Assembly: GCA_024220525.1 (NCBI GenBank)
Contig: JAMYWO010000105.1
Location: 1-50,237, forward strand
Length of the DNA: 50,237 nucleotides
Source: Cochliopodium minus
Taxonomy: Eukaryota > Discosea > Himatismenida > Cochliopodiidae
Direction: 5' to 3'
The position numbers and the translations under genes are program-made. Below are positions 1 through 9,656 of the stretch, piece by piece (the first letter of the stretch is position 1; each line of letters opens with the position of its first letter). The notes below the pieces were generated by a model, which did no database searches, was not told the origin of the DNA, and worked only from the letters and a program-made list of their open reading frames with translations.

Positions 1-110
1 AAAAAATAAAAAATAAAAAATAAAAAATAAAAAATAAAAAATAAAAAATAAAAAATAAAAAATAAAAAACAAAAAACTAAAAAACAAAAAACAAAAAATA
101 AAAATAAAAA
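1..110. repeat. (AAAAAAT)n microsatellite at left edge
   Basis: A 7-bp unit, six A and one T, repeats from the first base and degenerates after about position 70 into C-containing variants. It lies inside an intron of the minus-strand MFS gene. The same unit in the same orientation closes the right edge of the window. Confidence 0.9.
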
Positions 111-928
111 ACCTTTCCACTATTTGAATCATCTGTTCTAGATTTAAAATGTTTTTGTTTTGGTTAAAAAAGTTTTTTTTAATTATTTTTTTTTTTTTTA
201 CATTTCAGAAAGATATGTTTTTGCGACTCCTATGTTTCCGTTCAAAATACCGCTAATAAAACGTCCTGAAATTGCCCACCACAAACTATCACAAAAAAAA
301 AAATAAAAAAAAAAATAAAATAAAAACTAAAATAAAAAAAAATAAAATTATTAAAACTAAAATAAAAATTAAATTAAATTAAAATTTTTAAATACAACAA
401 AATAATTGATTTTTTTTTTACTTGGATGCAAATCCAAAGAATATAATGGAAATTGCACTTCCTATCAACCCGATCAACAAAATAGGCTTCCTACCTTTAA
501 TGTCACTCATTTTACCCCAAAAAAAACTGCTCAAAAACTAACCGCATCACAATAAGAATATTAAAAAAAAAATGTAAGAAAAAAAAACCTGTGCTAACTG
601 AAATGCACATGCTATCCATCCAGCGTAAAATCCCACTTCTGATGGATCTGTAGTTATTCCAAAATCTAATACCATTGTTGCTTTTTTTTTTTTTTTTGTT
701 AGAGGAGAATAAAAATTGAATATTTGAAAGGGATATATTTTCAGATTTGATATTTTACCAAGAAATGGAAATATCATCGTTATTGAAAATGCCTCTCTAA
801 ATAGACGAGATAGACGAATTATTTGATTTTATTAACGATTAGAATATATATTTTATTTTTCACCCAAATATAATTATTGAAAGTACAAATAATTGTTTCT
901 TTGGCAAAGGTGTTGGTTTAGTTTCCAT
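1..928 (-). CDS. MFS transporter, ZIFL1-like, N-terminal half (runs off left edge)
   Basis: Membrane carrier of the major facilitator superfamily; the substrate cannot be read from sequence. Exons on the minus strand: 928-864, 796-759, 680-589, 537-422, 285-202 and 137-113, all with GT-AG introns and consistent phase, giving 140 residues from ATG at 926-928. The product starts METKPTPLPKKQLF, then TM1 with SITMIFPFL. The MFS loop signature FWGKMSDIKGRKPILLIG follows, then FASNLWWAISGRFISGILNG and NIGVAKTYLSE. This order matches ZIFL1-type MFS proteins of plants, fungi and amoebae. The last visible exon ends in phase 0 after ITDDSNSGK, and the intron then enters the edge repeat. The rest of such a gene is at 47505-50237, also on the minus strand, and fits without a missing residue. 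The gene is divergent from the glycosyltransferase at 1042. Confidence 0.88.
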
Positions 929-1041
929 TTTTTTTTGATTTATATTCTCTGATTTCTATAAACTGAATATTTTAATAAATAATAAAAAATAAGAAAATTC
1001 ACAGAAAAAAAAAAAATTTCTATTTGATATACCTCACTTAG
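929..1041. promoter_or_regulatory. Shared intergenic region of two divergent genes
   Basis: Only 113 bp separate the MFS start codon (minus) from the glycosyltransferase start codon (plus). The stretch is AT-rich with an A-tract before the plus-strand ATG. A shared promoter is inferred from geometry; no named motif is visible. Confidence 0.5.
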
Positions 1042-2739
1042 ATGATAAAGAGATACTTGAATCAAAATAACAACTCTATTTTGTTCATTATTTTATCATT
1101 AGCTTTGATTATTTTGATGGTTATATTCATTCATAACAAGATAAAGAAGGATATAGAGATTAGCTATGAGATGAAAGATATGATGGTTGGATTGAGGAAG
1201 AATTTTGATCAATTCTCATCTAAACAAGAAATGTACAATCAATTATACTTAGATTTACAACAGAAAAATGATAATGCAAACAAACAAAAGAGAAAGCATG
1301 ATAGAGCATTTGAAGGTAATAATAATAGATTATTTCTATAATATTCTTCAATACTTATCTGTTTTAGAATATGAAAAAATTTATATTTATATTCATTTTG
1401 TTAGAATGCAATACATGCAATATAAATACTATATTTATAAATAATCTCATTTAACATCTAATATCAAATCTATCCTTCAGATTATAGCAAATAAACCCAA
1501 AATAAAAATCTAAGAGAAATATTCTTTTAAAAATAAAAGAGATGATTTTCCAAAGAAGATACATTTTACTTGGAAGCAAGAATATCAAGATTTAGGCGAA
1601 AAATCGATAGAATATCAAGCGATACAAAAATGGCGGGAAAAAAATGAGGGATATAAAATAAATTATTACTCAGATAGACAATGCATCGACTATCTCAACA
1701 AACATTACAAAAGGAATGAAAAGATAATTAATTTGTACAATAAATTTCCAAAGAATATATTCAGAGCAGATTTTTTCAGATATCTAGTTGTTTATAATGA
1801 AGGAGGGTAAAATAAATAGAATTTTAATTTTTAATTTTTAATTTTTAATTTTTAATTTTACTTTTTTTTATTTTATTTTCTTTCTAGTGTTTATTCCGAC
1901 ATAGACACATTTCCTTTGAAAAACATAGATCAGTGGATCCCCGAGGAATTTAGAAAAGAAAACATAGATATTGTCATTGCAATAGAATATGACAAAGAAG
2001 ACTGGGAAGACAATGTAAGAAGGTAATAAAATTTTATTTTATTATTTTTATTATTTATAAATTTTTTATTCAATTTTTTATTTTTTATTTTTTATTTTAA
2101 TATTTTTTTCATTTTTTTTAATTTCTCGAGACGTGTACAACTTGCTCAATGGACATTTATGGCAAAAAAGAAAAGCCGTGTTCTATGGAAAGTGATATCC
2201 AACATAATGAAAAGTAAAACAAAATATTTTCAATTTTTTTTTGAAATATTTTTAAAATTTTTTTATTTTTTATTTTATTTTTTTTTTTTATTTTAATTTT
2301 TTATAATTTTAATATTTTTTAATTTTAATATTTTATAATTAGATTCCGAAAAAAATGATTGTTTCAATGAGAAATCAAAGGTGATAGAGTGTACAGGACC
2401 CGCCATCTTCACTGACTCTGTTTTGGAGTATTTGAATGAGGCCTGCTTCACAAATCCTTTGAGTCTTGAAAACTTCACAAAAATCAATTCTCCTCAAATA
2501 TTTGGGGGTAAAAAGTTTTTTATTTTTATTTTTTTGAATTATTTCTTTTTATTTTTATTTTTTATTTTTTTTTTTTTTTTTTATTTTTTTTTATTTTTTA
2601 TTTTTATTTTGTTTTAGATATTTTGATTCTTCCTATGGTTTCTTTTAGAGGTGATGTTGGAACTAGAGACACTCCTTATTCTTATGTGGTACATGATTTC
2701 AGAGGTACATGGAAGAAGAAAGGATTTGCAAGAGATTAA
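1042..2739 (+). CDS. OCH1-like glycosyltransferase (GT32, DXD family)
   Basis: Probable Golgi type II membrane glycosyltransferase transferring a sugar, often mannose in this family, to glycans. Six exons: 1042-1315, 1515-1806, 1888-2022, 2131-2213, 2343-2507 and 2618-2739, giving 356 aa. A short cytosolic tail is followed by one membrane anchor (residues about 13-31) and a stem. The catalytic part begins with FPKKIHFTWK and contains NIFRADFFRYLVVYNEGG, which is directly followed by GVYSDIDTFPLK. The DID here is the metal-binding DXD motif typical of GT32 (OCH1, IPC mannosyltransferases). Then come RVQLAQWTFMAKK and the TGPAIFTDSV segment, also family-typical. The C-terminus is short. Acceptor and donor sugars are not inferable. 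Confidence 0.88.
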
Positions 2740-2836
2740 AAAAAAATTTTTAAATAAATAAAATAATTATTTAAAAAAAATAAAAAAAAATAAAAAAAAA
2801 TAAAAAAATATTTCAAAAAAAATAAAAAAAAATTTT

Positions 2837-2988
2837 ATGTCCCAAAAATTCAAAGAAGAAATCCAAATTGTCAGTGAAGATGATCCTCATTTGGAGCAGA
2901 AAAATATTTAGAAGATTTTGAGCAGAAAGAAACTTTTGTTGAACTTAAAGACGTTTTAAAAAAAGAAAAAAAGAAGGATAAATATTGA
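2837..2988 (+). pseudogene. Frameshifted member of the MSQ small-protein family
   Basis: ATG at 2837 opens 24 codons (MSQKFKEEIQIVSEDDPHLE...) and stops at a TAG. The neighbouring frame continues with a similar charged composition (EKYLEDFEQKETFVELKDVL) to TGA at 2986-2988. One indel near 2895-2902 would join the two parts. This is either a decayed gene or a sequencing error in an A-rich tract. Confidence 0.45.
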
Positions 2989-3089
2989 TTAAAAATAATT
3001 TAAACAAATTTTTTTTTAACAATTTTTGGTGAAATTTAGATTTTTTTTTGATTTTTGATTTAAAATAAAAAAAAAAAGAAAAAGAAAAA

Positions 3090-3352
3090 ATGTCTATAAT
3101 TAAAAATTCATCATTTGAAGTAAATCTGCAAGTAAAGAAAATTTTTAATTTTTTAATGCTTTTAAAATTCTTTATAAGAGAGAGAGACACTACCAAGGAA
3201 CAAGTGAACAATATAAAAAAAGTATTTTAATTGTTGACAAACCTCCATCTTATTATGATAAAGGTGTCAGTCACAAGGATATGGTACCTAAACACTATAG
3301 CAAAGACAAGAAAATGGAAAAAAGTCACAAAAAGGAAAAACAAAATAAATAG
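3090..3352 (+). CDS. Small basic hydrophilic protein, 71 aa, two exons
   Basis: Function unknown. Exons 3090-3131 and 3179-3352 are joined by a 47-bp GT-AG intron. The product starts MSIIKNSSFEVNLQ, carries a Tyr/Pro/Lys middle (DKPPSYYDKGVSHKDMVPKH) and ends in a Lys-rich tail. There is no membrane segment or signal peptide. It is the first intact member of the plus-strand array of small hydrophilic genes and has no close paralogue in the window. Confidence 0.6.
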
Positions 3353-3479
3353 GAACTAAAATAAAAATTATTTATTTGTTTGAAAAAGTTATTTTTATTT
3401 GGTGAATTTTGTTTTTTTGATTGACAAAAATAAATTAAATAAATTAAAAAAAAAAAGTAAAAAAAAAACAAAAAAAATT

Positions 3480-3763
3480 ATGAGCTTCAATAAAAATCCT
3501 GTTTTAGATAATGAACAAGTAAAAAATTAATATTTTTGAAAGAAAGTAAAAAATTAAACATTTTTCAAACTTTTCTTATTATTTAGCGTGAAAAGTACAA
3601 TAGAGAAACAACAGATCTCAAAGACAAAGGTCTCACCAACATTGGTAAGTCTTCCTCATCAACCAAAGATGGAGGATTGATCAACAAAGAAATTTCTCCT
3701 CAAGAGGATAAGGAGCAAATGGAAAGGGAAAGAGAGAGGGGAAAGGAAGTGGAAAACAAATAA
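3480..3763 (+). CDS. Small hydrophilic MSF-family protein, two exons
   Basis: Exons 3480-3518 and 3587-3763 (68-bp intron) give 71 aa. It starts MSFNKNPVLDNEQ, resembling MSFKNPLDDR and MSFKNSVEDR of the genes at 26446 and 26894. The second exon includes ETTDLKDKGLTNIGK and ends in a charged Glu/Arg run. No known domain is visible and it is probably disordered. It lies directly upstream of the giant 1120-aa gene. Confidence 0.65.
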
Positions 3764-4106
3764 TATTCTTTATTAAATGAAGAAAATTAAATTTAATAAA
3801 AAATTAATTTTAACACAAAAAAAAATTAGATTTTTTCCATTTTGGATTTAAATGTTAAATAGATATTAAGGAAAAGTGTTTTTTAAAATTTTAAATTGAA
3901 GCAAAAAATTAAATATTTTTCAGCTAAATTCTATTAATATTGAAATAAAAATTGAATATAAATTAAAAATTAATAAAATGAAGCATATTTCCAAATGATT
4001 TAGACATAATATGTAGTTTAAAGTGGCGATTTTGTTTGATCATTATAAAATAATTTAAGCAAAAGAATTTAAATAAAAAAAATAAAAAAAAATAAAACAA
4101 ATTATT
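3764..4106 (+). other. Intergenic, 343 bp, no gene seen
   Basis: AT-rich spacer before the 1120-aa gene. The only GC-containing patch is around 4018-4033 (TTTAAAGTGGCGATTT), which could belong to a promoter. No ORF or repeat family is visible. Confidence 0.5.
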
Positions 4107-7100
4107 ATGTCACAACTAAGCAGAAATAATAATGGAGAGGGAACATACAAAATAGAAGAAATAGGTAGAAAAGAAATACCAATGAGTGAGATATCTACAG
4201 AGGAGGTATCGATGATTCCCACTACAAAATCCTCATCGATAACATCACTATCAACGAATCCAGATGAAAAAGGAATTGGATCTCAATCAAACATTCATGT
4301 TGGTAATGAAGAATCCAAGATAAGCAAGGATGAGATTACGAGGATGGATGAGGAGAAGATGGATAAGGTTGATCGTGATGTTGAATTTGATAATCAACAT
4401 CCTCCAGAGGTATCATCTACAATGTCTTCTGTACCTGAAAGCACATCTTTTCCAGAGAATCAATCCGACCTAGAAAATCCCATCACCACAGCAACTTTGC
4501 CAAAATCGATTCCTCCACCTCTTACATCCTCAATGCCTCCTCCACCACCTCTTACATCGATTCCAACATCAATTCCACTTTCATCATCGATACCCACAAC
4601 ATCAATGGCTCCTTTATCTTCTAATCCTCCACCATCTTTATCATCTGTTCCCACATCCAATCCTCCTCTTCCTACTTCGATGCCTCCTCCTCTGACATCA
4701 TTACCAACATCAATTCCGCCTTCATCATCGATACCCACAACATCAATGGCTCCTTTATCTTCTAATCCTCCACCTTCTTTATCATCTATTCCCACATCCA
4801 ATCCTCCTTTTTCATCTTCGATGCCTCCTCCACCTTTATCTTCCTATCAAACAGATCCATCTTTTCATTCGAGATATATGGTGACACAGTATCCCGATGT
4901 TTCAACCACATCTGTGCAAGATGGAACTTTAGACGATGGAGGACAACAACAAGGGGAAGTTTCTCCTCACAACAAGAAAGATAAGAAGAAAAGAAAATTC
5001 CACCTTCCCCATCTCTTTGGACATCACCATCACAAAAAAGAAGAAAAGTTAGACAATACTAAGAACAACTTACAAACATCCAACAATACCAATAACGACA
5101 ACATTAATAACATGTCTTCTTTTCCAATAAGCGAAAACAACACTAATTATCAAACAATGCCCATGACTTCTTACCCTCTAAATCAACCAACATCGTATCC
5201 ACAAACATCATATCCTCTTAATCAACCAACATCTTATTCTTTAAATCAACAAACTTCAAATCCAACAACAGTTTATCCTCCTACTGAGAATTTGTCTCCC
5301 GTTCCCAATGAAGTATGTGAAATGTGTGAAAAAGAGAAACAAATTGAGATGCAACAAGAGAGGGATAGATTGATGGAAAAACAGAGAGTGGAGATGGAGA
5401 GGTACGAGAAGGAAAGGTTGGAAAGGGAAAAGTTTATTGAACAACAAAGACTTCAAAAAGAACAGTACGAGAGAGATAGGTTGGAGAGAATCAGAATGTT
5501 GAACCTTGAAAGACAAGAAAGAGAAAGGGAAATAATGGAGAAAGTTGAGCATGAGAGAGCGGAGAGAGAAAGAGTGGAGAGAGAAAGGCTAATTCAACAA
5601 CAAAAACTTAAGATGGAGATTATGGAGCAGGAGAGATTGGAAAAGGAGAAAAAGTTGGAAAAGGAGAGATTTGAAAGGGACAGATTGTATGAACAACAAA
5701 AATTTAATCTTGAGAAATTGGAGAGGGAAAGGGCAGAGAGAGAGAACATTTTGAAGCAAGAAAGACGAAGAAAAGAACAACTAGAAAGGGAGAAGTTGGA
5801 GAGTGAGAGGTTGCTTGTTCATGAAAGAGTTCAACTTGAAAGATTTGAAAGACAAATGTTGGAGCAAAAGATGAGAGAGAATGATAGATTAGAGAGGGAG
5901 AGAATGTTTGAACTAATGAATTTGACAAAGGAGAGAAAGGAAAAGGAGAAATTAGAGAGGGAGTTGTTGGAGAGAGAAAACGAAGAGATTCAAAGAATTG
6001 AGAAGGATTCGCTTGATAAACATAGAATTGAAAGAGAACTAAAAGAGAGGCAAGACCATGACAGGTTGAGAATTGAGAAGGAGTTAATTCAAAGAGAAAG
6101 AGAAGAAAGAGAAAGGTTGGAGAACCAAAGACTGGAGATGCTAAATCTTGAGAGACACAGAATAACGGAACAAAAGAGAATGGAAAGAGAAAGAATAGAA
6201 AGGGAGATGATACAGTTGGAAATAAAAGAGAGGGAGAGACTTGAAAGGGATTGGCTTCTCGAGAGACAAAGACTTGAAAGAGAAAAAATGGAGTTGGAGA
6301 GGATGGAGAAGGAGAGACTTCTTAAAGAGAGAATTGAGAGAGAAATGCTGGAAAGGGAAAGACTTTCAAGAGAAAGAGAAAATGAGAGACAAAGACTTCA
6401 ACGGGAGAAGTTGATTGAAAGAGAAAGACTTGAGAGACAAATGATGGAAAGACAGATTCAAGACAGACAAAGGTACATGGAGCAAGAGAGGATGGAAAGA
6501 GAAAGACTTGAGATTCAAAGACAATTGTTAGATAGGAAGAGACAAGAAAAACAGATGATAGAGAAAGAGATGAGGGAGAGGGAGAGGATTGTGGAGCTTC
6601 AAAGACTTGAAAAGGATGAGTTGGAAAGAGTAAGACATCAAAGGGAAATGGGAGAAATGCAGAGAATAGAAAATGAAAGATTATTGCATCTCGAAATGCT
6701 TCAATCTGAAAGAGAGGAGAAGGACAGATTAGAGAAAGAAAGGATCATGAGAAGTCAAATTGAGAGGGAATACGATATTGATCAACACAGAAAGTTTACT
6801 GAAATGCAACACAGACAAGAAATGTATGAAAAAGAAAGAATTGAAAGAGAAGAACTCGAGAAAGAAAGGTTGATTGTCAAGCAGTTGTTAGAAAGAGAAA
6901 GAATGGAGTACGAACAACTAGAAAGAGAAAGATTTGAAAGACAACTTCACGGGAGAAATCAGAATGAACTTTTAGTTGTAAACCAACCTCCTGTTTATAC
7001 TCACACTCAACAACCTGTCATATACGAAAATTCCCAACCAAACACCTACAACAACGAGATCCCTATTTCACAGCCATACATTCGCAGTGGAGATCCTAAT

Positions 7101-7469
7101 ATGCAGCCAGTAATTTACAACAATCCTCAACCATTAATCCAGAGTAATGATCCTAATTTAAGATCTCAAACCTATCCAATGACCCAAAACTTTACAAAAA
7201 CTAGTCTTCAAAATAATCAACCAGTTGTACAGAACAATGATCCAAATTTGAAACCTGTTTATTACGAAAATACTCAGCCAAATATCCAAAACAATCAACC
7301 ATTAGTACAAAACAATCAACACAACTTGAACACTGATAATACTCGTCCAAACATCCACAATCTTCAACCTATTATTGAGAAAAATCCGCAATCACCTCTA
7401 AAATCAGATCCAAAATTAATTGATTCTGGTTGGAATGAATCTACAACTTATTTTGAAAAGAAAAACTAA
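4107..7469 (+). CDS. Giant Pro/Ser-rich plus Glu/Arg-rich helical protein, 1120 aa
   Basis: Single-exon gene of unknown function with clear modular composition. Residues 1-30 hold the leader MSQLSRNNNGEGTYKIEE with a following EIPM, shared with the genes at 7794 and 9657. Residues about 130-245 are Ser/Pro/Thr-rich with a 47-residue unit present twice. Residues about 289-315 hold a basic/His element (KKRKFHLPHLFGHHHHKK) related to one in the paralogues. A Cys pair CEMCEKEK lies at about 404-407. Residues about 405-945 are an uninterrupted Glu/Arg/Leu repeat (ERLERER type, trichohyalin-like), expected to form a long charged helix. The tail has Asn/Gln/Pro repeats (QPVIYNNPQPLIQ). No signal peptide or membrane segment is visible, so a cytosolic structural or scaffold role is my inference. 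The long antisense ORFs over the helix are shadows. Confidence 0.85.
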   Translation: MSQLSRNNNGEGTYKIEEIGRKEIPMSEISTEEVSMIPTTKSSSITSLSTNPDEKGIGSQSNIHVGNEESKISKDEITRMDEEKMDKVDRDVEFDNQHPPEVSSTMSSVPESTSFPENQSDLENPITTATLPKSIPPPLTSSMPPPPPLTSIPTSIPLSSSIPTTSMAPLSSNPPPSLSSVPTSNPPLPTSMPPPLTSLPTSIPPSSSIPTTSMAPLSSNPPPSLSSIPTSNPPFSSSMPPPPLSSYQTDPSFHSRYMVTQYPDVSTTSVQDGTLDDGGQQQGEVSPHNKKDKKKRKFHLPHLFGHHHHKKEEKLDNTKNNLQTSNNTNNDNINNMSSFPISENNTNYQTMPMTSYPLNQPTSYPQTSYPLNQPTSYSLNQQTSNPTTVYPPTENLSPVPNEVCEMCEKEKQIEMQQERDRLMEKQRVEMERYEKERLEREKFIEQQRLQKEQYERDRLERIRMLNLERQEREREIMEKVEHERAERERVERERLIQQQKLKMEIMEQERLEKEKKLEKERFERDRLYEQQKFNLEKLERERAERENILKQERRRKEQLEREKLESERLLVHERVQLERFERQMLEQKMRENDRLERERMFELMNLTKERKEKEKLERELLERENEEIQRIEKDSLDKHRIERELKERQDHDRLRIEKELIQREREERERLENQRLEMLNLERHRITEQKRMERERIEREMIQLEIKERERLERDWLLERQRLEREKMELERMEKERLLKERIEREMLERERLSRERENERQRLQREKLIERERLERQMMERQIQDRQRYMEQERMERERLEIQRQLLDRKRQEKQMIEKEMRERERIVELQRLEKDELERVRHQREMGEMQRIENERLLHLEMLQSEREEKDRLEKERIMRSQIEREYDIDQHRKFTEMQHRQEMYEKERIEREELEKERLIVKQLLERERMEYEQLERERFERQLHGRNQNELLVVNQPPVYTHTQQPVIYENSQPNTYNNEIPISQPYIRSGDPNMQPVIYNNPQPLIQSNDPNLRSQTYPMTQNFTKTSLQNNQPVVQNNDPNLKPVYYENTQPNIQNNQPLVQNNQHNLNTDNTRPNIHNLQPIIEKNPQSPLKSDPKLIDSGWNESTTYFEKKN
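4551..4832 (+). repeat. Tandem 141-bp duplication inside the 1120-aa gene
   Basis: Two in-frame copies (4551-4691 and 4692-4832) encode nearly the same 47-residue Ser/Pro unit beginning LTSIPTSIP or LTSLPTSIP and containing SSSIPTTSMAPLSSNPPPSL. The copies differ by scattered substitutions. Confidence 0.8.
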
Positions 7470-7644
7470 AAATTTTAAATTTTATTAAAAATTATTATTT
7501 ATAAATTCATTTTATTTGTTTGTAAGAAATCTAATTAGAATCTGAGTTGAAATAAGAGTTAATTTTGTTTGGAATATGTTTATATTAAACACCAAAAAGG
7601 GGTGAAAATTTTAATTGATTTAATTGAGACTATTAATTTAAGAT

Positions 7645-7793
7645 TTATTACCAAAATGAACTTAGAATAAGCACTTTTGTCTCCAAAAAAAGGTTGAAAA
7701 TTAAAAATTAAAATTGGAGAGTAAATTATTCCAAAATTAAAAATAAATAAAAAATAAAAAAAATCAAAAACTAAATATTACACGATTTAAAAA
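7645..7793 (+). promoter_or_regulatory. Upstream block shared with neighbouring paralogues
   Basis: It contains ATTACCAAAATGAA followed by TAAGCAC (7645-7674), and later AAAGGTTGAAAATTAAA and AATTGGAGAGTAAATTATT (7689-7730). Related blocks lie upstream of the genes at 9657 and 11079. This may be promoter sequence retained after gene duplication. Confidence 0.45.
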
Positions 7794-9326
7794 ATGTCAC
7801 AACTAAGTAACACTCAAAACCAAGAAGGTACATACAAAGTTGAAGATAAAATAATACAAGAGATACCATTGAATCAAGGAGGATCACAAAGCAACGTTCC
7901 AATAACAAGCGTACCAATGCAAACAATGAATGTACCATCAAGTACAACACATTCTACAACACCAATTCCACCTACTACAACACATCATGATGTTGAAAAA
8001 AGTGATAAGAAAAAGAAAAAGAAATTTCGCTTGCCCAAAATCTTTGGTCGCCATAAAAAGCAAGAAGTAAATGAAAATGTAAACATCCCAATAGGATCAC
8101 AAGGATTTGATACATCATCAAAACAATATCCTACAACATCTGGATCATATTCTACAAATGTCCCAACATCAAATGTGATTCCAACATCCAATGTCCCAAC
8201 ATCAACAGTACCTGTATCAACATTAGAGTTTCCCTCAGTTCCAACAACATCATATCAATCCACACAACCATCTACGCAACCATTTGTTTGCCAAAAACAT
8301 AGATCTCTCCCAGAAAATCAAAAGATAGTAAATCCTCCAACGGGTGGTATCTATCATGTGGTTGAAGATATTCCTTTGGAATCTACCTCTATCAAATCTG
8401 TTGAAATCATCCAACCCGATATCGATTCAGAGCATGATAGCAAAGAAGGTTTGGAACAAAGTAGATTAGAAAATGAGTTGAGGGAGAAGGAGATAATGGA
8501 ACAAAGGAGGATGTTAGAAGCGGAAATAATGGAAAAAGAAAAACTCAAGCATGATCTTGACAATCAACTCCAAAGAGAACAAATTGAAAAAGAAACACTT
8601 GAAAAAGAAAGATTGGAATGGGAGAAGCAAGAAAAATTATTGTTAGAAGAAGATAGACAAGATAAAATCAGACTTCTTGAGGCAGAAAGACTTGAAAGGG
8701 AAAAAGCTGAGAGAGAAAGAAGCGAGATGGAGAGGTTGCTTGGAAGGGAAGTTTTGGAGAAGGATAGAATTCAGCAATATCAACTTGAAAGAGAGAAATT
8801 GGAGCAAGAGAGATTGGAGCAGGAAAAGTTAGCGAAGGAGCAGGTTGAAAGAGAAAAGTTTGAACAACAGAAACTTCTTGAGCAAGAAAAACTTGAGAGG
8901 GAAAGAATTGAACAACAAAGGGTAGAAGTCGAAATGGAGTTGGAAAAGGAGAGAAGGGAGAGGGAGAGATTGCAAAGAGAGAAGGAGGAGATGGAGTTGG
9001 TTGATCTCGAAAAGATCGAATCTTTGCAGCAGGAAAAAGAACAACTCGAACAAAAACTTCTTGAGAAGGAAAGATGGCAACAAGATCAACTTGAAAGAGA
9101 AAAACTCGAAAGACAAAAATTAGAAAAAGAAAGGTTCGAGAATAAAAAGTTGCTTGAACAAGAAAGATTTGAGAACGTAAAGTTGGAGGACGAGAATAGT
9201 GAAATGGAGAGAGTTCTTGGCAGGGAAAGGATGGAGAAGGATAAACTTGAGAACAAACAGAATTCTATTGATCCTAATGATGACATCATTGAAGAAACAA
9301 CCGTCATAAAGACTACTTTTAATTGA
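7794..9326 (+). CDS. Glu/Lys-rich helical protein, 510 aa, paralogue of the 1120-aa gene
   Basis: Single exon, function unknown. The leader MSQLSNTQNQEGTYKVED with a following QEIPL matches the genes at 4107 and 9657. Residues about 66-90 are the basic element KKKKKKFRLPKIFGRHKKQE. A Thr/Ser/Pro/Val linker follows, with one Cys-His segment (FVCQKHRSLP, about residue 166). Residues about 213-486 are a charged helix built of ERLEREKAERER-like repeats. The C-terminus is EETTVIKTTFN. It repeats the order leader, Thr/Ser linker, basic element, Cys element and charged helix of the larger gene but lacks its Asn/Pro tail. It is likely an expanded or contracted duplicate. Confidence 0.85.
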   Translation: MSQLSNTQNQEGTYKVEDKIIQEIPLNQGGSQSNVPITSVPMQTMNVPSSTTHSTTPIPPTTTHHDVEKSDKKKKKKFRLPKIFGRHKKQEVNENVNIPIGSQGFDTSSKQYPTTSGSYSTNVPTSNVIPTSNVPTSTVPVSTLEFPSVPTTSYQSTQPSTQPFVCQKHRSLPENQKIVNPPTGGIYHVVEDIPLESTSIKSVEIIQPDIDSEHDSKEGLEQSRLENELREKEIMEQRRMLEAEIMEKEKLKHDLDNQLQREQIEKETLEKERLEWEKQEKLLLEEDRQDKIRLLEAERLEREKAERERSEMERLLGREVLEKDRIQQYQLEREKLEQERLEQEKLAKEQVEREKFEQQKLLEQEKLERERIEQQRVEVEMELEKERRERERLQREKEEMELVDLEKIESLQQEKEQLEQKLLEKERWQQDQLEREKLERQKLEKERFENKKLLEQERFENVKLEDENSEMERVLGRERMEKDKLENKQNSIDPNDDIIEETTVIKTTFN

Positions 9327-9507
9327 AAGCATTAATATTAAAAATATATTTAAATTTAAAAAAATGTTTTTTTTTTGCTTCAAATAAATCTTTTTTAAAA
9401 GTGAATAGAAATCAAAATTTAACTACAAATCAGATGATTTTATTTTGAATGTTCAAAATTAATTAACGAAAAAGGGATGAATTTTAAAATTAAAAATATT
9501 AAAGACT

Positions 9508-9656
9508 CCAAAATGCCAAAAAATCAAAAAATGAGCACATTTTTTTAAGAAAAAAAGGTTGAAATTTAGATATAAAATTGGAGATGAAATTATATCAAAT
9601 TAGTAAATAATAATAAAAAAATTAAAACATAATTTACCGTCAATCAAGATAATACA
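9508..9656 (+). promoter_or_regulatory. Upstream block related to that of the 7794 gene
   Basis: It carries TCCAAAATGCC then ATGAGCACATTTTT (9508-9546), AAAGGTTGAAATTTAGA (9554-9570) and AAATTGGAGATGAAATTAT (9575-9593), in the same order as upstream of 7794. The role is inferred from conservation. Confidence 0.45.

Noticed and set aside
1-110. (AAAAAAT)n as a telomere
   Set aside because: The same unit occurs inside introns and at the gap, lacks the G-rich strand of eukaryotic telomeres, and at both edges lies within an intron of a gene.
5256-5928. Minus-strand ORFs of 60-98 codons opposite the 4107 gene, and similar ones opposite 7794
   Set aside because: They are antisense shadows of Glu/Arg repeats (read as Leu/Phe/Ser) and have no gene-like composition.
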